Assembly: GCA_016222825.1 (NCBI GenBank)
Contig: JACRQF010000010.1
Location: 558,001 to 622,000 of the forward strand
Direction: 5' to 3'
Length of the DNA: 64,000 bases
From: Verrucomicrobiota bacterium
GTDB lineage: Bacteria > Verrucomicrobiota > Verrucomicrobiia > CAIQCK01
The notes under the pieces were generated by a model. The model saw only the letters and a program-made list of their open reading frames with translations, searched no databases and was not told the DNA's origin. Shown here piece by piece: positions 43,271 through 50,953 of the stretch. A program made the translations under genes and the position numbers. Position 1 is the stretch's first letter; every line of letters starts with the position of its first letter.

Positions 43271-44098
43271 ATGAAACGCAACTGGGTTCTGATTCCGCTG
43301 GTGCTGCTGGCGGCCGCGCTGGTCAAGATGCCGTTCGAAGCGAGCATGGCCGCGGATCGGCCGCACACCGCGGGGGTCGGGTTGAACCTGAAGACCCGCG
43401 AGATGATCGGCCAGGGCATGTCGCTGGCGCTGCTCGGCGGATTCCGGGCGCTCGTGGCGGACTTTCTCTGGATTTCGGCGCACGCAGCGTGGGAACAGAA
43501 CCGCTGGTTCACGATGCGGCAGCATTTCGAGGTCGTCACGACGCTCCAGCCGCGCGCGATCCTGTTCTGGGACATGGCGAGCTGGCACCTGGCGTGGAAC
43601 GCCAGCCACGCCGCTCTCCATGATCCCAACGAGCCGCGGCTTGCCGTGCGTCTCCGCGACCAGCGCCACTGGATGCGCGCCGGCCGGGAGTTGCTCGAAC
43701 GCGGCATCGCCAACAACCCCAACAACGCATTCCTCCACGAGAAACTTGCGTGGATGCTGCACGACAAGTTCCAGGACCTTTGCGGCGCCGCCGACGCCGC
43801 GCTCAAGGCCGTGCAGCTCTGCCAGGACTGGCGGCGCGGCTACCTCCAGCGCCTCGCCGGCTACTGGCTCGAAGACTGCGCCCGCAACGTCGCGCCCTCG
43901 CGCCTTCGCGAAACCTACGATTACTGGCGGCAGCTCTGGCTCCGCGAATACGCCGGCAAGCCCCGCGAGCACTGGGACACGATTGACAGGAATGTTTCCC
44001 GCCGCATCATGAAGCTTGAAGAGGAACTTTCCATCCCGGATTTGCAAAGACTCTTCCCAAAACCGCAGCCGTCTGTTAGTGTGCCCCCGCGCCGATGA
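43271..44098 (+). CDS. Membrane-anchored TPR-like protein of an ABC-2 exporter operon
   Basis: 275 residues. One N-terminal helix (WVLIPLVLLAAALV), then helical hairpins in TPR style: GGFRALVADFLWISAHAAWE, RQHFEVVTTLQPRAILFWDM and NPNNAFLHEKLAWMLHDKF. The combination of a FRxLVADxLW segment with a downstream TPR, next to an ABC-2 transporter, is one I associate with Verrucomicrobia and Planctomycetes; its role is unknown. 4 bp after the permease and overlapping the phosphoesterase as ATGA. Confidence 0.65.
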   Translation: MKRNWVLIPLVLLAAALVKMPFEASMAADRPHTAGVGLNLKTREMIGQGMSLALLGGFRALVADFLWISAHAAWEQNRWFTMRQHFEVVTTLQPRAILFWDMASWHLAWNASHAALHDPNEPRLAVRLRDQRHWMRAGRELLERGIANNPNNAFLHEKLAWMLHDKFQDLCGAADAALKAVQLCQDWRRGYLQRLAGYWLEDCARNVAPSRLRETYDYWRQLWLREYAGKPREHWDTIDRNVSRRIMKLEEELSIPDLQRLFPKPQPSVSVPPRR

Positions 44099-44823
44099 AG
44101 ATTGCAATCCTCGGAGACATACACGCAAACCTTGAAGCTCTGCAGGTGGTTCTGGAGGACGCCCAGGGCGAAGAGGTCAATGAGTATTTGTCCGTCGGCG
44201 ACATCGTGGGCTACGGCCCCAATCCCAAGGAATGTCTTCACATCATCCGGGACGAGTTGAAGTGTCCTTGCGTCCGCGGCAACCACGACCATCTCGCCTC
44301 GGCCAATCTCAGCACCATGAGCTTCAACCCCATCGCCGCCGAGGCGATCGGTTGGACGCGCGAGCAGCTCGACGAGGCGGACAAGAAGTTCCTCGCCGAC
44401 CTGCGCCTCGTGCGGCTCGTGCATGACTTCACGCTCGTCCACGCCACGCTCGACATGCCGCAAAGCTGGGGCTACGTGTTCGACCGGCTCGCCGCCGCCT
44501 CCTCGATGAGCTACCAGACCACGAGCATCTGCTTTTTCGGCCACACGCACGTGCCCCTGGCGTTCATCAAGGAAGGCCCCGTTCGCACCGAACACGGCTG
44601 GACCAGCATAGATGTCAAACCCGGCTGCCGCTACTTCATCAACGTCGGCTCCATCGGCCAGCCCCGCGACGGCAACCCCAAGACCGGCTACGTGATCTAC
44701 GACACCGACGCGAAGCGCATCCAGATCAAGCGCCTCGACTACGACATCGCCGCCGTCCAATACAAAATCCGACAAGCCGGCCTGCCCGACAAACTCGCCG
44801 TCCGCCTCGGCCTCGGCAAATAG
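44095..44823 (+). CDS. Metallophosphoesterase (YfcE/ApaH-like fold)
   Basis: 242 residues. All metal-binding motifs of calcineurin-like phosphoesterases: GDIHANLEAL, SVGDIVGYGPNP, VRGNHDH, LVHATLDM and FFGHTHVPL. Residues 215-242 form a short C-terminal tail. Probably a phosphodiesterase; the substrate is not predictable. Fifth gene in the coupled series starting at acyP. Confidence 0.88.
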   Translation: MKIAILGDIHANLEALQVVLEDAQGEEVNEYLSVGDIVGYGPNPKECLHIIRDELKCPCVRGNHDHLASANLSTMSFNPIAAEAIGWTREQLDEADKKFLADLRLVRLVHDFTLVHATLDMPQSWGYVFDRLAAASSMSYQTTSICFFGHTHVPLAFIKEGPVRTEHGWTSIDVKPGCRYFINVGSIGQPRDGNPKTGYVIYDTDAKRIQIKRLDYDIAAVQYKIRQAGLPDKLAVRLGLGK

Positions 44824-44844
44824 CCTCCCGTCGTTTCTTCCTGC

Positions 44845-45846
44845 GTGAAAATCCTGGTCGTCAAGCCCAGCTCCCTTGGGGACATCATCCACGCGCTGCC
44901 CACCATGCGCATCCTGCGGCGCGCGTTCCCGCAGGCCGACATCGCCTGGCTCGTCAACGAGAACTTCGCCCCGATCCTCGACGGCTGCCCGGTCATCAAC
45001 CGCGTCATCCCGTTCGCCCGGCACCGCTACAACACGCCTCACGGCATGGTCGAACTCGGCCACCTCCTCGCCGCGCTGCGCCGCGAACAGTTCGATTGGG
45101 CCATTGATCTCCAATGTCTCCTTCGCAGCAGCCTCGTCACCCTGGCCACCGGCGCGCGCCGCCGCACCGGCCTCGCCGACGGCCGCGAAGGCTCCACCAA
45201 CTTCTACAACGAGCTGATCAAAATTCCCGCGCCCAACATGCACGCCGTGGACCGTTACCTCATGCTGCCGCGCCAACTCGGCATCCAGGTGGACCGCGTG
45301 GAGTTCTCTCTCGCGCCCGACCCGCGCGGGCCAAAGCCGGAGCGCGAAAAGCTCATCCTCGTCAACCCCGGCGCGCGTTGGCCCACCAAACGCTGGCCCG
45401 CACCGCGCTTCAGTGAGTTGCTTGCCCGTCTTGCCGCGTTGTGGCCCGACCACCGGCTCGCCATCATCGGCAGTTCAGATGAACGCATCACGGCCGAGGC
45501 CATCGCCGCCGCCGCGCACGCGCCCGTCGAGGTGCTCGCCGGCCAGACGACGCTGCCGCAATTAGTGGACCTGATGCGCCGCGCCGCGCTGGTCATCTCC
45601 AACGACAGCGGCCCCATGCACCTCGCCGTCGCCGTCGGCACGCCCGTCGTGGCCATCTTCGGCCCGACCAACCCGCGCCAGACCGGCCCCTACCCCGCCT
45701 CCGCCCACGCCGTGCTGCGCGTCGCACTCCCCTGCTCGCCTTGCATGAAATCGGCGTGCAAGGACACACCCGAAGTGAAGTGTCTGACCCAGGTCGAGGT
45801 GGAACAAGTCGTGGCCGCCGCCGATCGGCTGATGCGGAAGGCGTAA
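44845..45846 (+). CDS. ADP-heptose:LPS heptosyltransferase-type glycosyltransferase (GT9)
   Basis: 333 residues, GTG start at 44845. GT-B fold of family 9: ILVVKPSSLGDIIHALPTMR at the N terminus, FDWAIDLQCLLRSSLVTLAT, ILVNPGARWPTKRWPAPRFS, and donor-site SNDSGPMHLAVAVGTPVVAI followed by FGPTNPRQTGPY. Adds heptose (or a similar sugar) to lipopolysaccharide core. Confirms an LPS-type outer membrane together with the barrel and acyltransferase genes. 21 bp after the phosphoesterase. Confidence 0.9.
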   Translation: MKILVVKPSSLGDIIHALPTMRILRRAFPQADIAWLVNENFAPILDGCPVINRVIPFARHRYNTPHGMVELGHLLAALRREQFDWAIDLQCLLRSSLVTLATGARRRTGLADGREGSTNFYNELIKIPAPNMHAVDRYLMLPRQLGIQVDRVEFSLAPDPRGPKPEREKLILVNPGARWPTKRWPAPRFSELLARLAALWPDHRLAIIGSSDERITAEAIAAAAHAPVEVLAGQTTLPQLVDLMRRAALVISNDSGPMHLAVAVGTPVVAIFGPTNPRQTGPYPASAHAVLRVALPCSPCMKSACKDTPEVKCLTQVEVEQVVAAADRLMRKA

Positions 45847-45855
45847 TCCTCCGGT

Positions 45856-45894
45856 GACCACTGATTACTGGTTACTGATCACTGACTTCTGATC
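45856..45894. repeat. Heptanucleotide repeats after the heptosyltransferase gene
   Basis: Five 7-mers and a part: GACCACT, GATTACT, GGTTACT, GATCACT, GACTTCT, GATC. It starts 10 bp after the heptosyltransferase stop and ends 18 bp before the stop of the convergent pabC-like gene. Only one arm is present, so no long hairpin. Confidence 0.7.
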
Positions 45895-45911
45895 TCCGCC
45901 TCTGCTGCGTC

Positions 45912-46769
45912 CTACTTCGCCTCCCGCTGCACCAGCGCACGATACGCCCGGATCATCTCGCGGGTCACCGGCCCCGGTTGACCAAGATGCACCCAGTGGC
46001 TTCCAATCCGCGTCACCGGCAACACCTCCCCCACGCTGCTCGTGAGAAACACCTCGTCGGCGTGAAACAAATCGTTCTGGTTCACTGTGCGCTCCACCAC
46101 CGGCAGTTTCTCGGCGTGCGCGATCTCCAGCACCGTCGCGCGCGTGATGCCTGCCAGAATCTCCGGCTGCAATGCCGGCGTGATGACTTCCCGGTCACGG
46201 ACAAGAAACACATTGCTCGCCGAGCCTTCGGCGACGTGGCCGTGGCTATCGAGCAGAATCGCATCGTCTGCATTCGCCATGTTCGCCTCGCGCCGCGCCA
46301 GGATCTGCGCAATGTAGTTCAAGCTCTTCAAGCCATGAGCCCCTGACGACAACCGCTCGTTGGCCACGACACAGCGGATGCCCGTCTCGTAGCGTTTCGG
46401 GTCTGGCGCAGGCTGCGCCCAGCACGTCACAAGCACCATCGGCTCCTCCGCGTGCTTGCCGAGCAGGCCAAACTCCGCCACACCGCGTGTCACCACGATC
46501 CGCGCAACACCGCTCGCGACGTTGTTCTGCTTCACCAGCTCTTGCAGCACCGCCGCAAAACCCGCCGTCTCCAGCGTCAGCGGAATCTCCAGCTTCTTCA
46601 GGCCGCCGCGCAACCGCTCGACGTGCCGGTCCAGCCGGAAGAACTTCCCCTCGTAGCACCGCAGCGTCTCGAACAAGCCGTCGCCGTAAAGCAATCCGCG
46701 GTCGAACGGCGAAATCGCCGCCTTCTCTTCCGGCACATACTCGCCGTTCCGATAAATCGTCTGACTCAT
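45912..46769 (-). CDS. Class IV PLP enzyme: aminodeoxychorismate lyase or branched-chain aminotransferase
   Basis: 285 residues. Fold-type IV PLP family: AAISPFDRGLLYGDGLFETL, the PLP lysine in LKSLNYIAQILARREANMA, and DSHGHVAEGSASNVFLVRD with ILAGITRATVLEIA. Sequence alone leaves aminodeoxychorismate lyase (PabC), D-amino-acid and branched-chain aminotransferase open. The ATGA overlap with a pabB upstream favours PabC, which releases pyruvate from aminodeoxychorismate to give 4-aminobenzoate for folate. Confidence 0.8.
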   Translation of the reverse strand: MSQTIYRNGEYVPEEKAAISPFDRGLLYGDGLFETLRCYEGKFFRLDRHVERLRGGLKKLEIPLTLETAGFAAVLQELVKQNNVASGVARIVVTRGVAEFGLLGKHAEEPMVLVTCWAQPAPDPKRYETGIRCVVANERLSSGAHGLKSLNYIAQILARREANMANADDAILLDSHGHVAEGSASNVFLVRDREVITPALQPEILAGITRATVLEIAHAEKLPVVERTVNQNDLFHADEVFLTSSVGEVLPVTRIGSHWVHLGQPGPVTREMIRAYRALVQREAK

Positions 46770-48319
46770 CCTTGTGATCTCCGACTCGCCGTGTTCACGC
46801 CACCACTCTCGGCCGCCATCGCTTCCGCGCGCGCCAACGCCTGCACCATCCCGCGCGCCTTGTGCAACGTCTCCTCATATTCCAGCGCCGGCTCCGAGTC
46901 CGCCACGATGCCGCCGCCGGCATGGAAATGCACGGCGCCATCCTGATAAACCATCGTCCGAATCGCAATGTTGAAATCCGCGACGCCGTTGAAGCCGAGA
47001 TAACCGATCGCGCCCGTATAGACGCCCCGCGCGCTCGGCTCCAGCTCGTCAATGATCTCCATCGCCCGTATCTTCGGCGCGCCCGTGATGCTCCCGCCGG
47101 GGAAACACGCGCGGATGGCGTCCACCGCCGTCACGCCATCGGCAAGGCGGCCCTCGACCGTCGAAACCAGGTGCAGCACCGTCGCGTAACTCTCCAGCGT
47201 CACCAGTTCCGGCACATGGACGCTGCCGAACTCGCACACGCGGCCGAGGTCGTTCCGCTCCAAGTCGGTGATCATCAACAACTCCGCCTGGTCCTTCGCG
47301 CTCATCATCAACTCCCGCGCGGCCTTCTGGTCCGCCTGCTCGTTGCCCGTGCGCGGCCGGGTGCCCTTGATCGGCCGTGTCTGGATGCTGCGGCCGCGGA
47401 TTTGCAGGAATCGCTCCGGCGACGACGAAAGCACCTGCCCGACGCCGCAGTCCAGATACGCCGCAAACGGCGCGGGATTCGCCGTGCGCAACGCGTGATA
47501 GAGCATCTCCGGCCCCGCCACTGTCCGCGCACGGAATCGCTGGCTGAAGTTGATCTGATAGACATCGCCCGCCGCGATGTAGTCGAGAATCCGTCTGATG
47601 GCGTGCTCGTATTCCTCCCGCGTCAGGTTTGACTCCAGCGCCGGTGCACCTTCAAAATGCGCAAGGGAGGTAGGGCGAGGCGTCCCGCCGAGCCGCGCGC
47701 CGGTTTCGCCTATGCGCCCGCTTCGGCTCGGCGGGACGCCTCGCCCTACCGGAATCAGCAACTGAGCACTCGAAGGCAGCACCACCTTCACCGTCAACTT
47801 CCGCTGCCATTCCTCCGCCCGTCGCCGGGCACGATCCAGATTGGGCTGTCCAGCTTCATCAACGCCCGTGGAAATGATCGTCGCCCGTCCACTGTCATGG
47901 TCGAACACCAGCAGCCGGTCGTAAACGCCGAACCACGCATCCGGCATCGCCACATCATCCGCCACGCGCGCCGGCACCCGTTCCACAAACCGCCGCAAGC
48001 CGTAGCCAAAGCAACCGATCAATGCCCCGTGAGGCCACTCGCCTCCGCCGTCACCCACGCAAAAGCGGCTCTCCAGTTCCCGCAGCACCGCGAATGGATT
48101 CTCCGAACGCCGCACACGCGTCTTCTCGCCGACAACCTCAATTCCGTCGCCCCGCGCCGACACCACCAACACCGGGTCGCTCGCCACAATCGAGAACCGC
48201 CCCAGCCGCGCATCCGTGAGCGCGCTGTCCAAAAACACCGTGTGCCGCTCGCCGCGCAGTTTCCAGAACGCCTCGAACGCCGAAGCGATGCCGGGACAAA
48301 GTTGGATGAACGGTTCCAT
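46766..48319 (-). CDS. pabB: Aminodeoxychorismate synthase component I with in-frame palindromic insertion
   Basis: 517 residues. Chorismate-binding domain with FSQRFRARTVAGPEML, SSSPERFLQIRGRSIQTRPI and PIKGTRPR. The Lys of PIKGT (Lys318) is the PabB signature; anthranilate synthase TrpE normally has PIAGT. Also FPGGSITGAPKIRAMEIIDE and YTGAIGYLGF. Residues about 190-217 (VGRGVPPSRSGRIGETGARL) are encoded by a 27-bp-arm inverted repeat inserted between the N-terminal and catalytic domains. Start ATG 48317-48319, divergent from tsaD. Confidence 0.9.
   Translation of the reverse strand: MEPFIQLCPGIASAFEAFWKLRGERHTVFLDSALTDARLGRFSIVASDPVLVVSARGDGIEVVGEKTRVRRSENPFAVLRELESRFCVGDGGGEWPHGALIGCFGYGLRRFVERVPARVADDVAMPDAWFGVYDRLLVFDHDSGRATIISTGVDEAGQPNLDRARRRAEEWQRKLTVKVVLPSSAQLLIPVGRGVPPSRSGRIGETGARLGGTPRPTSLAHFEGAPALESNLTREEYEHAIRRILDYIAAGDVYQINFSQRFRARTVAGPEMLYHALRTANPAPFAAYLDCGVGQVLSSSPERFLQIRGRSIQTRPIKGTRPRTGNEQADQKAARELMMSAKDQAELLMITDLERNDLGRVCEFGSVHVPELVTLESYATVLHLVSTVEGRLADGVTAVDAIRACFPGGSITGAPKIRAMEIIDELEPSARGVYTGAIGYLGFNGVADFNIAIRTMVYQDGAVHFHAGGGIVADSEPALEYEETLHKARGMVQALARAEAMAAESGGVNTASRRSQG
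47669..47750. repeat. Inverted-repeat element inside pabB
   Basis: Perfect 27-bp arms at 47669-47695 (beginning GGTAGGGCGAGGCGTCCCGC) and 47724-47750, with a 28-bp centre: 82 bp in all. It lies wholly within pabB and is translated. It sits in the interdomain linker, where an insertion would be tolerated. Confidence 0.9.
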
Positions 48320-48451
48320 TCAGGTTGCCGCGGCAAAGTTAAAAGGATGCCGCTGCTTTTACCAGACCGTTTCCATTTGTCCCACATCCAGAAATCTTCT
48401 TTCGTGCATTTCGCGCGTTTCATGGTTTCATAGCCTGACTGGATTCAAACC

Positions 48452-49534
48452 ATGCTCGTGCTCGGCATCGAAAGTTCGTGCGATGAAACGTCCGCCGCTG
48501 TTGTCAGCGACGGGCCGCACATCCTTTCCAACGTCGTCGCCTCCCAGATCGCCCTGCACCGCCCCTACGGCGGCGTCGTGCCGGAGCTGGCCTCGCGCCA
48601 CCACCTCGAACTCATCAACACCGTCGTCACCGACGCGCTCCGCGAGGCGGGCGTCACGCTCGACCAGATTGAAGGCGTCGCCGCCACCTGCGGTCCTGGC
48701 CTGGCCAGCTCGTTGCTCATCGGCCTGACCTTCGGCAAATCGCTCGCCCTCGCCCGCAACCTGCCGTTCATCGGCATCAACCACATGGAGGCGCACCTCA
48801 TCTCGCCGTGGCTGTCGGCGGGGCGGGCGTTCGAGCCGAACGTCTCCCTTATCGTCTCCGGCGGCCACACGATGCTCGTCCATGTCCGCGCCGTCGGCGA
48901 CCACACCGTTCTCGGCCAGACCACCGACGACGCGGCTGGCGAAGCGTTCGACAAGGTCGCCAAGCTCCTCGGCCTCGGCTATCCCGGCGGCCCGGAGGTG
49001 GAGAAGGCCGCGCGCGACGGCAATCCCGCCGCCATCCCCTTCCCCCGCGGCAAGCTCAACGACCCTGACTTCGACTTCAGCTTCAGCGGCATCAAGACCG
49101 CCGTGCTGTATTGGCTGAGGAAGCAGGAGAAGAAGTCAGTAGCCAGTAGTCAGAAATCAGAAGATGGAGGTCCGTCATCCACTTCCCCAACTCTTCACTC
49201 TTCACTCTTCACTCTTCACTCCCCATCCCTCTCCGATCTCTGCGCCAGCTTCCAGCAAGCCGTCGTGGATGTGCTGGTCGGCAAGGCCATCGCCGCGGCG
49301 CTCGCCATGCGCGTCCGTTTCGTCACCGTCTCCGGCGGCGTCGCCTGTAACGGCGCTTTGCGCGACCAACTCGCCACCGCCTGCCGCCGCCACGGCATCG
49401 AACTGCTCATGGCCGACCGCAAGCTCTGCACCGACAACGCCGGCATGATCGCCGGCCTCGGCTGGCACAAACTCCGCGCCGGCCTCCGCAGCCCACACGG
49501 CCTCGATGCCCAGCCGAACCTGCGGCTGGGATAA
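48452..49534 (+). CDS. tsaD: tRNA N6-adenosine threonylcarbamoyltransferase TsaD with internal repeat insertion
   Basis: 360 residues. Transfers threonylcarbamoyl to A37 of ANN-decoding tRNAs with TsaB and TsaE. LGIESSCDETSAAVV, the metal-binding HMEAH in INHMEAHLISPW, VSGGHTMLVHV, GEAFDKVAKLLGL and FSFSGIKTAVLYWL are all intact. Between YWLRKQE and SDLCASFQQAVVDVLVG are about 35 extra residues (KKSVASSQKSEDGGPSSTSP and on) encoded by heptanucleotide repeats. Essential in most bacteria, so the product must function with the insert. Start ATG 48452. Confidence 0.95.
   Translation: MLVLGIESSCDETSAAVVSDGPHILSNVVASQIALHRPYGGVVPELASRHHLELINTVVTDALREAGVTLDQIEGVAATCGPGLASSLLIGLTFGKSLALARNLPFIGINHMEAHLISPWLSAGRAFEPNVSLIVSGGHTMLVHVRAVGDHTVLGQTTDDAAGEAFDKVAKLLGLGYPGGPEVEKAARDGNPAAIPFPRGKLNDPDFDFSFSGIKTAVLYWLRKQEKKSVASSQKSEDGGPSSTSPTLHSSLFTLHSPSLSDLCASFQQAVVDVLVGKAIAAALAMRVRFVTVSGGVACNGALRDQLATACRRHGIELLMADRKLCTDNAGMIAGLGWHKLRAGLRSPHGLDAQPNLRLG
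49134..49224. repeat. Heptanucleotide repeats inside tsaD
   Basis: Thirteen consecutive 7-mers (91 bp): AGTCAGT, AGCCAGT, AGTCAGA, AATCAGA, then four divergent ones, then ACTCTTC four times and ACTCCCC. Same period and same AGTxAxT/ACTCTTx style as the intergenic copies at 27917, 31304 and 45856. Read through in frame. Confidence 0.85.
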
Positions 49535-49551
49535 TCGGCCGCCGCCCTTTT

Positions 49552-49651
49552 CCATGAACCGTGCGATGCCGGGTTGGTTTGGAGTCCCGGCTTCAGCCGG
49601 TCGGTAGCGTGGCCGGCTGAAGCCGGGACTCCGAACCTCCGCGGTTCATGG
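49552..49651. repeat. Nested inverted-repeat element after tsaD
   Basis: Outer arms CCATGAACCG (49552-49561) and CGGTTCATGG (49642-49651) are perfect. Inner 25-bp arms at 49576-49600 (GGTTTGGAGTCCCGGC and on) and 49613-49637 match with one mismatch. It sits between convergent genes and could end transcription from both sides. The inner arm recurs exactly at 62466-62490. Confidence 0.8.
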
Positions 49652-49684
49652 GCACAAAGCGCGACAACTGCGGTCGGGAATCTC

Positions 49685-50953
49685 TCACACCAATCCCGAA
49701 AACGGCAGGAGGAACAGCAGCATGTCGGCCTGCATGAAGGCGCATTCGGTGATCTCCTCGCCACGGTCGCGCATGGGCAGCAGGCAGGACTTCGTGCGCT
49801 TGCCCAGGATCGTCTTCCATAGCCGCGAAGCCGTCTCCAGGTTTCGCTCGCCGCCGATGCGACGGAGCACGTTGAAGGTGATCACGTAGGTCCAGAGGTT
49901 GTATTTCGCCGTGGAAGTTTCGTTCTTCTCCCAGAGAAGGCTGCCGCTTGCGTCCACGCAACCGCAGAGAAAAGCCGTGGCATCGTCGAGCGCCTTCTTC
50001 AGCATGTCGAGCGGCGCGAATGCGGCAATGCGCTTGCTCGTCGCGTCGAGATCATGGCCCGCGCCGGGCTGCATCGGGTCGCGCAGCAGGTCGAGGATGT
50101 TGAGCAGGCACCAGAGCACCAGCGAGGTGTAGTTGATGGTCATGCCGCCCGTGCTGCGATACGGGAAGCACCCGTTCTTGGATTGCAGCGTCAACGTGTG
50201 CAGCACGCTGCGCCGCGCGGCCTCGTAGAAGATGTTCAGCGGTCGCTGGAAGACCTTCTCGGACGCCTTGAACGCCGCCATCATCGTCTCGGCGGCGTGA
50301 AGGTTGGCGTTGAGGCAATCGTAGGGCGAGCGTTCGTGGTGCGGGAACACGCCCGACCCCGGCGGCCACTCAATGCCGAGTTGCCAGAGGCCCGCACGTT
50401 GCAGGCAATCGCTGTAGAGCTTCTTCGGAGGCAGGCCAAGCAGCAGCGCGTGGCCCAACCCGCGCACCACGAAGGCCGTCTCGATGGTCGAGCATTCTTC
50501 CAAACCGGTGCGCTCCCAATCACTGGGCTTTTCGTTGTTCTGAATCTCAAAATAACCACCACTGGGCCGCTGCCGGGCCGCGAGCCAGTCGAACGCCGCC
50601 TCCGCGCGGCGCTTTAGGTCCGCGTCGCCTCGCTTTCGCCCGACGAGCCACAACGCCAGCCCCGCGCTGCCCGCCGAGCGATGATGATGGCTGCCACCCG
50701 CGTGGTAGTTCAACAGCGGCCCGTGATAAGCCTTCTCGCTCCAAAACGAGCCGTAGTATTCGCCCGGCTTGAAATCCTGCACGCGCAGCAGGTAGTCGAG
50801 GATGCTCTCGCAGACCGACCGGATCTCCCCATCGTCCCGCGCCGCTGCGGTAGCCAACGTCACCGGCAAACTCGCGGCAGCGAGACCGAGCGCGCTGCGG
50901 CCGAGAAACTGCCGGCGCGTGAGTAATGTGTGCTGTCGAAATCGAGGTTTCAT
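49685..50953 (-). CDS. Tat-exported alpha/alpha-toroid protein
   Basis: 422 residues from ATG 50951-50953, overlapping the upstream PQQ-propeller stop. Twin-arginine signal LTRRQFLGRSALGLAAASLP. The body is a series of helical hairpins with AEAAFDWLAARQRPSGGYFE, ECSTIETAFVVRGLGHALLL and NYTSLVLWCLLNILDLLRD, the look of six-hairpin glycosidase or terpenoid-cyclase-like toroids. No catalytic residues assigned. Last gene of the seven-gene minus-strand series. Confidence 0.65.
   Translation of the reverse strand: MKPRFRQHTLLTRRQFLGRSALGLAAASLPVTLATAAARDDGEIRSVCESILDYLLRVQDFKPGEYYGSFWSEKAYHGPLLNYHAGGSHHHRSAGSAGLALWLVGRKRGDADLKRRAEAAFDWLAARQRPSGGYFEIQNNEKPSDWERTGLEECSTIETAFVVRGLGHALLLGLPPKKLYSDCLQRAGLWQLGIEWPPGSGVFPHHERSPYDCLNANLHAAETMMAAFKASEKVFQRPLNIFYEAARRSVLHTLTLQSKNGCFPYRSTGGMTINYTSLVLWCLLNILDLLRDPMQPGAGHDLDATSKRIAAFAPLDMLKKALDDATAFLCGCVDASGSLLWEKNETSTAKYNLWTYVITFNVLRRIGGERNLETASRLWKTILGKRTKSCLLPMRDRGEEITECAFMQADMLLFLLPFSGLV

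Noticed and set aside
43921..45453. 510-codon minus-strand frame opposite the phosphoesterase and heptosyltransferase
   Set aside because: Antisense shadow; the plus-strand genes have complete family motifs.
46766..48319. Anthranilate synthase TrpE
   Set aside because: The PIKGT motif has the PabB-type lysine, and the gene is coupled to a PabC-like gene rather than trpG/trpD.
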